From: Siphonodentalium dalli
Taxonomy: Eukaryota; Mollusca; Scaphopoda; Gadilida; Siphonodentaliidae
Assembly (NCBI GenBank): GCA_032622095.1
Contig: CP136062.1
Location: 194,749,887-194,813,886 of the forward strand
DNA length: 64,000 nt
Direction: 5' to 3'
This document shows, piece by piece, positions 1 through 10,521 of this stretch. Made by a program: the position numbers and the translations under genes. The notes beneath the pieces were generated by a model. The model made no database searches and had not been told where the DNA came from. It saw nothing but the letters and a program-made list of their open reading frames with translations. How positions within the stretch are numbered: the first letter of the stretch is position 1; each line of letters begins with the position of its first letter.

Positions 1-491
1 TAAAATATTCAGCTCTATAAAAAAGCGCCATAAACAGAAAGAATAGTAAAATATAGACAGACTTTGTTCTTATACCAATCAGAAATATGGCATAAACAGT
101 ATGTTATTGTCAAATGTTTTTCCTTTGCTATGTAAACAAAGGCAAAAAACGTTACAGAGCCTGGCTTTTGTTTAGATCCGGATATGGTAAACATAAAGAG
201 CGTTACTTGTTACTGTTTACCTGATATGGATATACTAAAGAGCGTTTATATCATTTGTGTGTGATTAACCAATAGAATTTCGCTGCGTTATGTAAACAGA
301 AGCAAAACGTCTGTAACACGAGCAGGTTCTTGTTTATGTACAACATCGTACGTCTTAACGACCATATACAATTTGCGCGCTGGTTATGTTTGGCATATGA
401 ACAAAACTATATATATTTTGATATTCCTTCTGTTGATGGCGATTTAAACAAATATGAATATTTCTGCAACGAACGCCGCCCGTGCCTTTAA
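1..491 (+). repeat. TTAA-flanked short element, copy 1 (left end outside window)
   Basis: This is the right part of a non-autonomous element also present at 32811-33291, 41379-41877 (inverted) and 54569-54995. Shared blocks include a TGTAAACA-rich stretch, two TAAAGAGCG motifs about 40 bp apart, and the right end CGTGCCTTTAA. Complete copies start TTAAAGGYACG or a close variant and end CGTRCCTTTAA, so the ends are inverted and the TTAA is best read as the target duplication. No coding capacity is seen. TTAA targeting is known for piggyBac and Kolobok transposases; which one mobilised this family cannot be told from the window. Confidence 0.85.
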
Positions 492-760
492 TATGTGAAA
501 AACGAACTATAATCAATTTGTTTTTGTTGACCATTGTTGGAAAATATTAAGTAGGTTATTGTTGATAATATATTAGATGAATAAATTATTTGAACATGAT
601 TATTGCTTAGAAATAAGAGGGGATTGTGTTAATTTTTCTTTATAATCTTATCATCAAATGGATTTAAGAAATAAGAATTGGTTTAAAATTAATTTTAAAT
701 GTTAATGATTTAAATTAAGAATTTAATTTGTTCATAGTTACTGGGTATTAATCTTTACTT
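492..760. other. AT-rich stretch without a recognised gene
   Basis: The sequence lies between the TTAA element and the first open frame of the LINE. It is AT-rich with no repeat or motif I can name. It may be the 5' untranslated part of the LINE. Confidence 0.4.
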
Positions 761-1171
761 ATGCGTCTTCCTAGATACTTTTTAAAATTCAGAACATCAC
801 CTCTCTACAGTGACGTATGTGATACAGTAACGGTCAGTGCACGAAATGAGTATTGTTGTGTATTTAGTAATAATGTCTGCAGTCGGGACAATGATTTATT
901 ATTGCCGACTGAGAATTGTGTTAATGTTATACCGTCAAAGTATATGGCTATGAATTACCCACGTCTGTTCGACGGAAGGTGTGATATCGGTAAATGTGCG
1001 AGCATGAATTATTATGCCACTACCTTGGGTGATTTTTGCACTGAGCAATACTCAGTACTAACTGTCCAGCACAGCAATGACTATACTATGCCTATTTATG
1101 ATACCAGGTCGAAACATTTTATGAAGGTAATCAGTCCTCAATGGGCTGTAGTTCAGACTGTTTTGTTTTAG
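761..1171 (+). pseudogene. LINE upstream ORF, function not recognised
   Basis: A 136-residue frame directly precedes the endonuclease frame and overlaps its start by about 30 bp. I do not recognise a domain: there is no zinc knuckle or esterase motif, although cysteines are scattered through it. It could be a remnant of LINE ORF1 or an N-terminal extension of ORF2 shifted out of frame. Its position and the lack of any other LINE ORF1 are the only support. Confidence 0.35.
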
Positions 1172-3174
1172 ATAAAAGCCTCGTCATGCATGACATGCAT
1201 AGCACGACATGTCCCATTTTTAACGCGAGTGACACATACAATCATGGCAAAGTGGATGATAGATGCGCAACCGATTGTCAGTTAATCGCATGTCATAATC
1301 TTGTCAGTGAAAATGGAGTTACCTCCACTAGTATGTTAAACGGAAATCCTCTGTTGAGTGTTTTAACATTAAACGTGTGCGGATTAGAAAAGAGACTTCA
1401 ATATAAAGAATTTGTCGATTTGATATCCAATTATGACATTCTGTGTTTCTCTGAAACAAAGGCGTTCTTTGAAGATAGCATATCCATTCCAGGGTTTGAG
1501 ATCTGTATTAAAAAAGGGAAACAAATTGGAAGCGGAACCCGATCGGGTGGGATTTTGATAGCGGCCAAAGCTGGAATACATAAATACATTGTGCCCCACG
1601 CAACTGAGAGTAATAACGTGGCCTGGATCCGGGTAGACACGAAATGTAAAAATCAGGAAGGACTCCTAATAGGCGCCGTATATATACCCCCTACCGGAAC
1701 ACGTTATTGCAACGACGACTGGGTTTTGGATATCGAACGCGATGTACGTAAATTGAGGAGGGAAAGCGAACTGTTACTTTTGACTGGGGATTTTAACGCC
1801 AGAATCAACAATGTGAATGATCTCAGCCCCGACCATGACCCGGGTGATTTACGTCATATATTTGAAAATAATAACATATGTGATAATATGAATTCTATTA
1901 TAACATGTATGAATGAAAATTATGTTATGGGTGATAATTCTTATATTAGTAAGACGTTGCAGGTTCCCAATAGAGTATCGCAGGACAAAGGTAAGGTGAG
2001 TGCCTATGGATACAAACTAATAGCAATGTGTAAATCCATGAACTTAATTACTATGAACGGAAGATGTGGTGAAGACAGAAATGTGGGGAAGTTTACTTCC
2101 TCAGACCGTACAGTGATAGACTACGCGTTGGGAACTAAGCGTCTCTTCAGTATGGTAGAAAACTTTCGAGTCGATGACCACTGTCCCCTATTCTCCGATA
2201 TACATGGTGCGTTACATATGGTTTTGAATTTAAAGACACCAATAGTGTCTCGAGAAAGCGATGCTGATGACATACCCATATCGGCACACATTGATGCCAG
2301 AATAAAACGGTGGGACCCACAGAAGGGGACATATTTCTCTAGCAATATTGACCGCAATATGATTAATGATATTTTGTGTGTGTTCGACACTTTAGAGAGT
2401 GACGCCAATGTCACCCAGTCAGATGTCGACGAACTTTGTGGACATGTAGTACGTTCATTGAAGTCAGAGGCCAATCGCACACTGGGGACCTATCGGCCGA
2501 AATTTAATAAGCGGGAAAAGGTGCACCAGAACAAATCTTGGTTCGATAATGAATGTCGAGAAGCAAGAAATTACTTCAATGGTATCAAGCATCAATACGA
2601 TTTGAACAAATTTGATTATAACAAGGCAATTTTGAAAGACGCCAGTGTAAAATACAGACAAGTGATGGATAAAAAAATCAAACAATCACGTGAGTCTGAA
2701 ATAGCCGAGCTCAGGGAACTATGTAAGAATTCGGGGAAGTCTTTCTGGGACAAACTCGACTCAATGTGCGCTGATAAGCAGCCCAAAAAGAGGAAAACAA
2801 AAATAAATATTGAAACCTTTGGAGAATATTTTAAGACGCTAAATGATAAAATAGACGACTCTGATATGTGTGACATTATAGATATGGAGTTCGACGAGAA
2901 CGACGAGTCATATCTAAATAACCCCATATCCGAGGAAGAAATTTATAGTGCCATAGGGAAGCTGAAAAATTGCAAGGCCGGAGGTACTGATCAAATAATT
3001 AACGAATATATTAAGGCTTCAGTAAATGAGATGATGCCCATATACGTTCGTCTTTTCAACCTGATCCTAAATAGTGGATTATTTCCCCATGATTGGGCAG
3101 TTGGTCTAATACAGCCCATTTATAAGGGGTCGGGTGATCCAAATATGACTCTTACCGAGGTATCACACTTTTGA
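1141..3174 (+). pseudogene. LINE ORF2, endonuclease domain and start of reverse transcriptase
   Basis: The 677-residue frame carries an exonuclease-endonuclease-phosphatase fold. Visible motifs are LTLNVCGL (about residue 75), CFSETK (about 103, catalytic Glu), LLTGDFNAR (about 212) and DDHCPLF (about 344, the terminal Asp-His pair). In this class the enzyme nicks the target DNA so that its 3' end primes reverse transcription. A linker follows, then the start of RT with KAGGTDQI (about 612) and LIQPIYKGSGDPN near the end. The frame terminates at TGA just where RT usually continues with NYRGI. That motif (YRGITLLS) is present in the next frame, so a one-base indel broke the gene. Confidence 0.88.
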
Positions 3175-3731
3175 GCTGTTTGGCAAAACTGTTTACCTCC
3201 GTTTTAAATAACCGATTGACCTCATTTGCAGAAGATATTGATTTAATTAGTAAGTCACAAACCGGATTTCGCAAAAGCCACTCCACTGTTGATAATATAT
3301 TTATACTACATGCATTGATAAATATATATCTTCAGAGCGGACGGAAACTATACTGTACGTTTATTGATTTCCGCAAAGCTTTTGATACTGTTTGGAGAGA
3401 TGCGCTATGGCTCAAATTGCTGAGATCAGATATACACGGTAAGATTTTGCGGGTAATAAGAAGCATGTATACGAATATTAAATTATGCGTGAAAAATTGT
3501 AACTCACAGTCAGACTTTTTCGTGAGCAAGGTAGGTTTATTTCAAGGTGAAACAATGTCACCTTTCTTATTTTCACTATTCGTGAACGATTTACAGTGCT
3601 TTTTGAATGATTGTGTTATAGAAAATCTGAATTTTATAAACGAAAAATATTTTGAGCATTTAGGATGTTACATCGATATACTGTGCCTATTATATGCGGA
3701 TGACAGTCATTTTATCAGATTCAGAGGATAA
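3171..3731 (+). pseudogene. LINE ORF2, central reverse transcriptase segment
   Basis: This 186-residue frame continues the RT. It shows SQTGFRKSHSTVDNIF, FIDFRKAFDTVW (first catalytic Asp, about residue 63), GLFQGETMSPFLFSLFVNDL (about 122) and LLYADD (about 172, the catalytic Asp pair). It runs directly on from the endonuclease frame and loses frame immediately after YADD: the expected continuation VILSDSE is found one base over, in the frame starting at 3694. The break is therefore a second single-base indel within ordinary LINE sequence, not a domain boundary. Confidence 0.88.
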
Positions 3732-4875
3732 TATGAATCGCGCACTTTTAGCCTTCGCAGATTACGCTGAAGCTTGGAAACTTGAAGTGAACATTAATAA
3801 GACCAAAACAATCATCTTCGCGAAAAAGTTACCAAGAAATTTTCCTATGTTCACATACAGAGGGCAGGAAATACAAATTGTAAAAGAATTAAAATACCTT
3901 GGGATTCAATTTTTTTACAATGGGAGATTTTGTCAGTCTATAAAGAGTACCACAAATACTGCGACAAAGGCAATGTATGGTTTATTGAACAAAATTCGCA
4001 AACTCAAGTTACCTATCGATATTTCGCTGAAACTATTTGATTGTATGATTCTGCCAATTATACTATACGGAAGTGAGGTCTGGTGTTTCGAAAGAATACA
4101 GGCCCTAGAGACGCTCCACCTTAAGTTTTGTAAAATAATAACTTCAATGAAATCGAGTACACCTAATTATATGGTATATGCAGAACTTGGAAGGCATCCG
4201 ATATTAATAGAAATAAAATATAGAGCACTATCGTATTGGTCAAAGCTAGTGAGTCACGATGGGTCAGAACTAGCAAAGAACATATTTCTTTTATTGAGGT
4301 ATGTACATGAAGACGATATCTTATTGCAAGACAAGATCAAATGGATTAGATTTGTGGAAGGGATCCTTCACGAAGTAAACATGGACCACAATTGGTCAAG
4401 TCAGTCATCGCTAAGCAAAACAGCGTTAAGATACATAAAAAGTAAACTGATTGAAAATTATGAACGTAATCTTTTCGACAGTCTGAAGTCGTCCTCATCT
4501 ACCAGAGCTATATTCTACAGCAAGATAAAGAACTCGATTAAAATGAATCGATATCTAGTATATTTGCCAGCCCATTTATCTAACTTCTTACTGAAAATAC
4601 GAACATCAAACCATAAATTGCCAGTTGAAAAAAATAGATGGACGAAAGGTAATAATGATTTAAACTGTGTTTTGTGCAGCAATAGCCCATGTGATGAGTA
4701 CCATTTTATGATCATATGCCAAGAGCTTAAAAACTTACGCGAATTATATATTCCAAAATATTACTGGGATAATCCGAACCGCAATAAATTCCATGGACTA
4801 CTTTCTCTTGAAAACATGAGCGTTCTGAAAAGACTGAGCATATTTATTAAATTGGCATTGAAAAAGATTTCTTAA
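3694..4875 (+). pseudogene. LINE ORF2, RT thumb and C-terminal Cys/His region
   Basis: This 393-residue frame begins with the sequence after YADD (VILSDSEDNMNRALLAF), then shows LEVNINKTKT and ELKYLGIQF, both standard RT landmarks, and ILYGSEVWCFE of the thumb/connection region. Near the C-terminus is CVLCSNSPCDEYHFMIIC, a Cys-Cys-His-Cys arrangement found at the end of many invertebrate LINE proteins. It ends at TAA at 4873-4875. A related C-terminus (CTFCKCKQIETECHFILEC) occurs in the separate LINE at 52735-53133, so two families of similar design are in the window. Confidence 0.87.
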
Positions 4876-4897
4876 TATACTATTAGATATACAGATG

Positions 4898-4898
4898 A

Positions 4899-4937
<39 letters not shown>

Positions 4938-5030
4938 ATGTGTATATGTATGTGTATGCATGTATACAATCTGTATATATATATGTATGTATATGTATGT
5001 ATGTATATATATATGTATATATATAATATG
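4898..5030. repeat. TA / TATG microsatellite in the LINE 3' region
   Basis: Alternating TA runs grade into TATG and TGTATG repeats directly downstream of the LINE stop codon. Simple repeats of this sort are common in LINE 3' untranslated regions or where polymerase slippage followed insertion. Confidence 0.9.
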
Positions 5031-5240
5031 AGACACATCCATAAATTGCATAATTAATTAATTATGAATCGTATGTATACGTGCTGTGTATAGTCATTAT
5101 ATTATGGTGAATTTGTTACGGAAGTATGATATGATAATTGTTAACGTATAAATTGTTTGTATAAATTGTTTGTTTGTATATATGTATATATGTTTGGCTA
5201 TGTTCCAACTTAAATGTTGGCTTTGCAAATAAACAATCAA

Positions 5241-5666
5241 CCAATACATACAATTATAAAAGTATACAACATCAAGATGCACGTGCAAATTGTAATCATG
5301 TTAAAGTGTTTTATCTCATATTTCAGACTGTGCAGCTCCAGTCAGGTAGGAAGGAACAACTTATTGTGGATTAATCACACACGACAAACCTTCGAAGGAA
5401 CACAGTTTATTCAATTCGAACACGCGCTTAACCAACAACAACCAAGACAAGACAAAACCTAGTCTCACAAAACGGAGACAATTGCCAATCGCTCCCACTC
5501 AAACAGAGTCAATCACATCACTAATACTCTATAACGTTCGTCATTCATTCTTTGTTATTTTACTTAATTGTATAATGTTCCGGTATATTGAATAAATAAT
5601 TGAAATTGAATACAGGTCAATAAAACTCGCAATACCGATCTGCATGCTTTATACGGAGACTACGCG
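5241..5666. other. No gene recognised
   Basis: The sequence includes a tract ending TGAATAAATAATTGAAATTGAA near 5586-5610 that resembles the 3' end of a SINE or LINE, but I cannot define an element. Confidence 0.4.
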
Positions 5667-6068
5667 GATTCCCACTATTGAAAATCCCCGAAGATTGGCG
5701 AGCAGATTCGAGTATCATCGGGGATCTTGCTACGTGAAAGTTGTTTGCTGTTGTTATTGTTGTTGTGTGTGCGTGTGATTTATTATACTATAAAATTGTT
5801 TTTCAATCTATTATGCCGTTCTAGTACATATACAATGTCGGCGAATTAACGGAATTTTACTATTGTACAGTTGAAACCGAAACAAATCAATAACAAACGT
5901 TGCGAAATTGACTTAAAATAAGCTGAAATAATCGCATAGAATAAATCAGATTAAAAAAAAAACAAGTGCTGATAAAAGAAATGTGTTCGGAGCGCTAAGT
6001 AGAATACACCCATATGTCAAACAGAATCATGCCGAATGCCACTTGGGGGATCTTCAATAGTGGGGATC
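5667..6068. mobile_element. Short TIR element (MITE-like)
   Basis: The ends are 27-bp inverted repeats. The left end (5667-5693) reads GATTCCCACTATTGAAAATC and on; the reverse complement of the right end (6042-6068) reads GATCCCCACTATTGAAGATC and on, with three mismatches overall. The body is about 350 bp, AT-rich and non-coding. No target duplication is clear. Confidence 0.7.
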
Positions 6069-6319
6069 AGGTAAATTGCCTTCATACATACTTTTGAGAA
6101 AAAAACTTACACGTCAAAGCAATTTTCCAGTTTGTTTTAAATTTGTTTGCACAGTAGCGAGATAAACGCTCTTTATTCATACCATATTAGGAATAGTCTA
6201 GCAATATACGCTCTTTATTGTTTCATGCCGTGAACCGACTTTTCTATATTATGACTGTAGTCCATTTCACGGTGATATATATATCCGGTAGACGTATTTC
6301 ACGCATTTATCGTCCATTT
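6069..6319. other. Region with a paired ACGCTCTTTAT motif
   Basis: ACGCTCTTTAT occurs twice here (near 6168 and 6210), separated by TACCATATTAGGAATAG-type sequence. The same core, inverted, is found inside the TTAA-flanked family and again near 56528-56575. No coding sequence is seen. Confidence 0.5.
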
Positions 6320-6350
6320 TTAACCCTTTACCCAACAGAACGACACTGTG

Positions 6351-6417
6351 CCAATGCATTCTCTTATATATGCGAGTCGACCATAGGTCGCCTCGCATAT
6401 ATAAGAGAATGCATTGG
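6351..6417. repeat. Hairpin 1 of the palindromic element
   Basis: Arms of 32 bp (26 outer bases perfect, from CCAATGCATTCTCTTATATA) pair with one mismatch around an ATA loop. The whole 67-bp unit is the exact reverse complement of the unit at 6499-6565. Confidence 0.95.
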
Positions 6418-6498
6418 CTTAGCACATTAAAAGTTATAAAATTGTTAAAGAATGTAAGAAAAAATGGTAAAAAGTGTTAAAAAAAGATTTTTTTTAGG

Positions 6499-6565
6499 CC
6501 AATGCATTCTCTTATATATGCGAGGCGACCTATGGTCGACTCGCATATATAAGAGAATGCATTGG
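6499..6565. repeat. Hairpin 2 of the palindromic element
   Basis: This is the exact reverse complement of 6351-6417, including its single mismatch and the TAT loop. A 81-bp AT-rich spacer separates the two hairpins. Confidence 0.95.
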
Positions 6566-7074
6566 CACAGGGCATAACTGTAACTACCACAATGTGGTCA
6601 AGGAGCCGGTTCCAATGATATCCATATTTGTATGGTTCTATTGAGACAGACCGAAGATATTTTAGGCTGTTGAAGCTTTATTTGGCCGGTTTTGGCCGTT
6701 TTGTTGGGTAAAGGGTTAAGAGGTAGGTAAAGTGGAAACATTTGAATGGGGAGGGGAATTCAGTGTAAATTTTTGAGAAAAGATTGATCAAACCTTACAC
6801 AGCGCTGGTGACCATATCATACCTTTTTTTGAAAGTTAGAAGACTTATCTAGTGACAAGGCGAAAAGGAATTTTGATTTTCATCCCAGGATGGATATTAT
6901 TGGACATTGTTAAAAAGTAGGTCACCATTGTTTATCATTGTTTATAATATCTCCATCAAATGTCACAAAACAAAACATAAAATGAAAAATCTGCGTTGCG
7001 TTGTCACTATAGATATATGCTCAAACATTCCAACAAGACATGAAGTATTATTCTACGGTTTGTAAATATTGAGT

Positions 7075-7125
7075 ACTAGCAGGGTTACCCGGCGTTGCCC
7101 AGGTTAATGTATGCTGTGGATATTT
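7075..7125 (+). repeat. Repeat start motif, ACTAGCAGGGTTACCCGGCG type
   Basis: The motif reads ACTAGCAGGGTTACCCGGCG followed by TTGCCCAGGTTAA. It resembles the start of the repeat at 28345 (ACTAGCAGGTGGACCCGACT). Both have a self-complementary CCCGG/CCGGG core. It is likely the left end of the degenerate-array element whose body resumes at 10330-10521 and 15480-17030 after later insertions. Confidence 0.45.
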
Positions 7126-7790
7126 GTTGGGAATAGAGAATGCTCTTGCTTAAAGTGTTATACGTTTTCTCATAAATGATATATCCAAATAGCATCACAA
7201 AACATGATTATTACAGTCATGGAATATAAGTAGTGGCTAACCTTGTCAATTGTCATTCTGTTTATCGCGATTAATCCGTTCCACCAATTATGAAGTATTT
7301 ATTTATTTACAACTGCGTATACATTAGACGTTATAATATGATACATGAACATCATAAACACATTAGTTCGATAAAAGATGATAATTGGGTTTTACATATT
7401 GAGATGTATCAATCAATCTAGTGGGTTGGACTAAGATCTCGAGGACACCTGTCTATCATATCTCCATGAAGATACAGATGTTTCAAAGAAATTTCCAGGT
7501 GCTCCTCTGTTCATGGTGCTATATATGAGGGTGACGACCCCCCTCCCCCTGGCACCCGGCATCCGGCTTAAAATGGACCCCGGCATCCGGAATACGCCAT
7601 AACAGAGAGGCCGCATCCGGAATACTATTTGATTAAATTTATTGAAAACAGACTCGGGAACGAAGTGAACGTTGGCATGAGGTATTGGAATTAGTCTCCG
7701 TATTGACTAGTATTGATTTGATTTAGCAGCTTTACGGAAAGATTAAACTTTTTACTAAATGTATGATCTCATATCATACATATATATATA

Positions 7791-8069
7791 CGCCCTGTCT
7801 AACTTACTCGCGGCCATATTGGATCCACCAGGTCTGGTTCTGTGGTTTTAGTGCTACAGTTCAATGTTTTGGAGTAGCATTTCCATATATGACATAAATG
7901 GAAGTCATGAACTTATTCAAAAGCTCCATATATGGAAATGCTACTCCAGAACTTTGATCTGTAGCAATAAAACAATCGGGACTGCATGGAAGAATCTCTG
8001 ATACAATGGAACCGGACCTGCATGCATGGTGGATCTAATATGGCCGCGAGTTAATGACATGATAGGGCG
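7791..8069. mobile_element. MITE with CGCCCTRTC TIRs and TA target duplication
   Basis: The left end is CGCCCTGTCTAACTTACTCG; the reverse complement of the right end starts CGCCCTATCATGTCATTAAC, and both continue into CTCGCGGCCATATT and GATCCACCA. TA flanks both sides (7789-7790 and 8070-8071). Internally a second inverted pair, TCCATATATG...CATATATGGAAATGC, allows a nearly full-length fold. A TA duplication suggests a Tc1/mariner-class enzyme, though the tip is not diagnostic. Confidence 0.78.
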
Positions 8070-8267
8070 TATTGGGTGGGGTGAAAGGCATCGACCATGT
8101 TCCAAATGACAGGAGTGGAATAATATACTGAATGAGGAGAAGTTGAAGTGGCATACGTGCGGAAACCACCTATATAGCCAATCTTGGGTGACCGTTCATG
8201 GTCGTACACGGTAGTATTGAACACCAGGGACACGCAAATAGAAAACTAATATATTTAATATTTCAAA

Positions 8268-8728
8268 TTAAAGGTACTCAATCAGAGTGTCTCCATATCA
8301 TCACATTCCAACAAAAACAACAACATGTTTAAAACTTTTGAAATGCCGCTTCAGTTATCATAATCTAATAATTGCCCAAATATAACGAAAAGCCCAATCA
8401 ACTATAGTATAACATTCCACAAAACCCTGCAAAACCTGTTATTTATCAACATTTTGTTCAACGAAATTTTGCCGGTTTGTCAAATATCTAACACAAAAAG
8501 CCACTTGATTTTAGAGTTATCCATCTTTACCCGCAATTTGGTCAATGAAATTCCTCTCGTTGACTGTCTATTGGGCCACCTAAAATAATAGATTTCAAAC
8601 ATCGATATTTGATCACTCTGAGCTGTGATGGATGGGTTCCTCGACTCGAATCAAATATGTTTTATCCCCCCCCCCGAAGCCAAGGAAATAGTAATTTGCG
8701 AGCGTTTATTGGGATTGAGTACCTTTAA
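8268..8728. mobile_element. TTAA-flanked MITE with AGGTACTCAATC TIRs
   Basis: TTAA at 8268-8271 is followed by AGGTACTCAATC, and GATTGAGTACCT precedes TTAA at 8725-8728. The tip AGGTAC is shared with the larger family seen at 1-491 and elsewhere, but the interior is different. No coding sequence is seen. Confidence 0.8.
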
Positions 8729-8957
8729 CAAACGTATAGCATTATACATGTGCAGTATAGTATAATAAATCTAACAATGTTATGATTTCACATAACTCTA
8801 GGAGTTAAGATTATAATAATTCATGTTTACAAACACCTCATCATGTCACACCACACACTCGCAATATCATGCAATTTGATCAGTGATTAATTATTGAAGC
8901 ATTTGTGAGGCACGGGCACTCATGGTCCCGCCCAATTATATTTTGTAGCATATTATT

Positions 8958-9311
8958 TCATATCTGTGAACTTGTAAATATTTGGCACTTGTCGCCTCCC
9001 TGCATTCCATGTTGATACAGTACATATGTCCATGCCACTCTTTCTCCGTCTCCGCCTGTAAAAAATCTTCCATTTGGATACTCGGGATCTTTTGCAAGCC
9101 TCTTCAGTGCAACTTTGAACCTGTAGTTCGAGACTCCGAGTGTCTTAACCCATTCGCCATAATTCGCCAAGGCCATGGCATATTCTTTTGTCAACACCGC
9201 CCTGATTGTACTTAGATTGTCTTCTCCGTTGAAGTTTAGTCCAAAACTGCGAGTTTCATACTTTTTAATGGTGTTATTAAATTGAAGTCGCATGCAGGCT
9301 TCTAAATACAT
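8958..9311 (-). CDS. Uncharacterised 117-residue ORF inside the 2.2-kb TIR element
   Basis: A single minus-strand frame of 117 residues, with an ATG at 9309-9311 and a second in-frame ATG a few codons on. I do not recognise the family. The protein looks soluble, of mixed charge, with no membrane segment, no signal peptide and no obvious metal-binding motif; a Gly-rich stretch FFTGGDGERVAW lies near the C-terminus. It is the only good frame in the 7521-9730 element and sits near its right end. It may be cargo, a relic of the element's own protein, or an exon of a captured gene. Confidence 0.35.
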   Translation of the reverse strand: MYLEACMRLQFNNTIKKYETRSFGLNFNGEDNLSTIRAVLTKEYAMALANYGEWVKTLGVSNYRFKVALKRLAKDPEYPNGRFFTGGDGERVAWTYVLYQHGMQGGDKCQIFTSSQI

Positions 9312-9730
9312 TTTTCAAAATTTAATAAAAATTAGTTACATATTCAAAATTATTGCCAAGCAGACATCAGATGGGCGACAATTCTATCGGATAATATAAC
9401 AAACCGATATCGCAGATCAGCATTGCGATTTATTTTAACAGTAGGTACTAAATATTAATTATCACTATTTAGATATGTCAGATGTGATAACTAGACGTAT
9501 ACTTAGCTAAATTGTGGGAAATAGAGTGTCCGAGCAAAGAAATATAAATTAGCGGACGTAATTTCGTTGTGTTTTTGCTGTTTAACGTCAAGAAAAATTA
9601 TCAATGGACGCATCCGGCATCCGATATATGTGCCCGACGGCATCTGGCGTACGGTGGTCTGGCATCCGGAATACGCCATAACAGACCCCGCATCCGGCGT
9701 ACGAAAAGGGGGGTCGTCACCCTCATATAT

Positions 9731-10521
9731 TGGCTAAATATTCTTAGTTTAAACGAAATGTTACTGCGTACATATATCAGCTACATGTGCCAGGCACAGA
9801 GCGAGATTTTGAGTTGTTTATGTCAGTCGATGAGTCTGTTCTAAAACCCTTGTCAGATGTCAGTATTGGTAGGATCCTGAAAAGTCTTGTGCTACTAACT
9901 GCATTTTCTTGTATATCAGAAGAAACTATATTTGACTGCACACTGTGACCACTATTTTTGAACAGGCCTTCCATATCTCTTGACAAATTGTAACTTTTTG
10001 TGGAAACTGTATTGAATGGAACAGACTAAATTTTGTTATTATATATATGCAATCCTCTGACGGTTCGAGGTCTCTCAGTTTGCACGAATATATGTATCTC
10101 TTTAATAGAATGATAAATATACGTTTAATGCTTCTTCTAGTTATCTCTTTTTGCTAGCTCATTGTGTGAATGCCTTGATTGCCATTCCCATATATATATG
10201 ACTGTTATGAAGATATAATTGTTCAAGTGACATATGTGGGTCACCATAATTATGTCGGGATTGTGAAATGTGAACGCCCAACTACTTAAAATGATATGGA
10301 GATGGCCTGGTGACTGTGTATAACTTATATGTGGATATCGGCGAATAGCAATCTTATCAATGATAGTGCATATCCGGTTGCCATCCGTGACGCAAACGAC
10401 ACCAAATGTGATTTAATTCATGGTATATCATTAGAGAAAAACGTGTATGAATTTGGTGGAATTTGGTTTATTAAATCAATTGTTGACGCAACGCTGACTC
10501 GAACAACGCCATATTGCGAAG
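9731..10521. other. Non-coding; ends with a unit of the degenerate 135-bp array
   Basis: No gene is recognised. From about 10330 the sequence matches units of the array at 15.7-17.0 kb: a GACGCAAACGACACCA block, then GTGTATGAATTTGGTGGAAT. The large TIR element at 10522 therefore inserted into that array. Confidence 0.55.

Larger units (their letters stand above)
761..5240 (+). mobile_element. APE-type LINE (non-LTR retrotransposon), nearly full length, frameshifted
   Basis: Three consecutive reading frames encode an apurinic-type endonuclease, a reverse transcriptase with a YADD active site and a C-terminal cysteine/histidine motif, in the order typical of APE-type LINEs. The frames are joined by two single-base shifts, near 3150 and just after the YADD codons near 3700. 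The stretch 4876-5240 looks like a 3' untranslated region with a TA/TATG microsatellite, ending near GCAAATAAACAATCAA, which resembles a LINE tail. The clade is not assigned. An element with two shifts in RT cannot make its own enzyme unless they are sequencing errors. Confidence 0.85.
6320..6719. mobile_element. TTAA-flanked palindromic element with two internal hairpins
   Basis: TTAA at 6320-6323 and 6716-6719 brackets perfect 14-bp TIRs, CCCTTTACCCAACA and TGTTGGGTAAAGGG. TTAA followed by CCC is the end structure of piggyBac-type elements, so a non-autonomous piggyBac relative is the best guess. It encloses the two 67-bp hairpins at 6351-6417 and 6499-6565. There is no open frame of note. 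Confidence 0.8.
7521..9730. mobile_element. 2.2-kb element with perfect 24-bp TIRs and nested insertions
   Basis: Positions 7521-7544 and 9707-9730 are perfect inverted repeats starting ATATATGAGGGTGACGACCC. Just inside both ends lies a same-orientation repeat, GGCATCCGGAATACGCCATA, near 7582 and 9661. Two short elements (7791-8069 and 8268-8728) have inserted into it. The only sizeable frame is the 117-residue minus-strand ORF at 8958-9311. No target duplication is clear. Confidence 0.75.

Noticed and set aside
761-1171. Treating the first ORF as a host gene
   Set aside because: It overlaps the LINE frame and has no independent domain or splice context; kept only as part of the LINE.
1384-2927. 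Minus-strand ORFs opposite the LINE endonuclease
   Set aside because: Shadows of the plus-strand coding sequence, which has clear endonuclease motifs.
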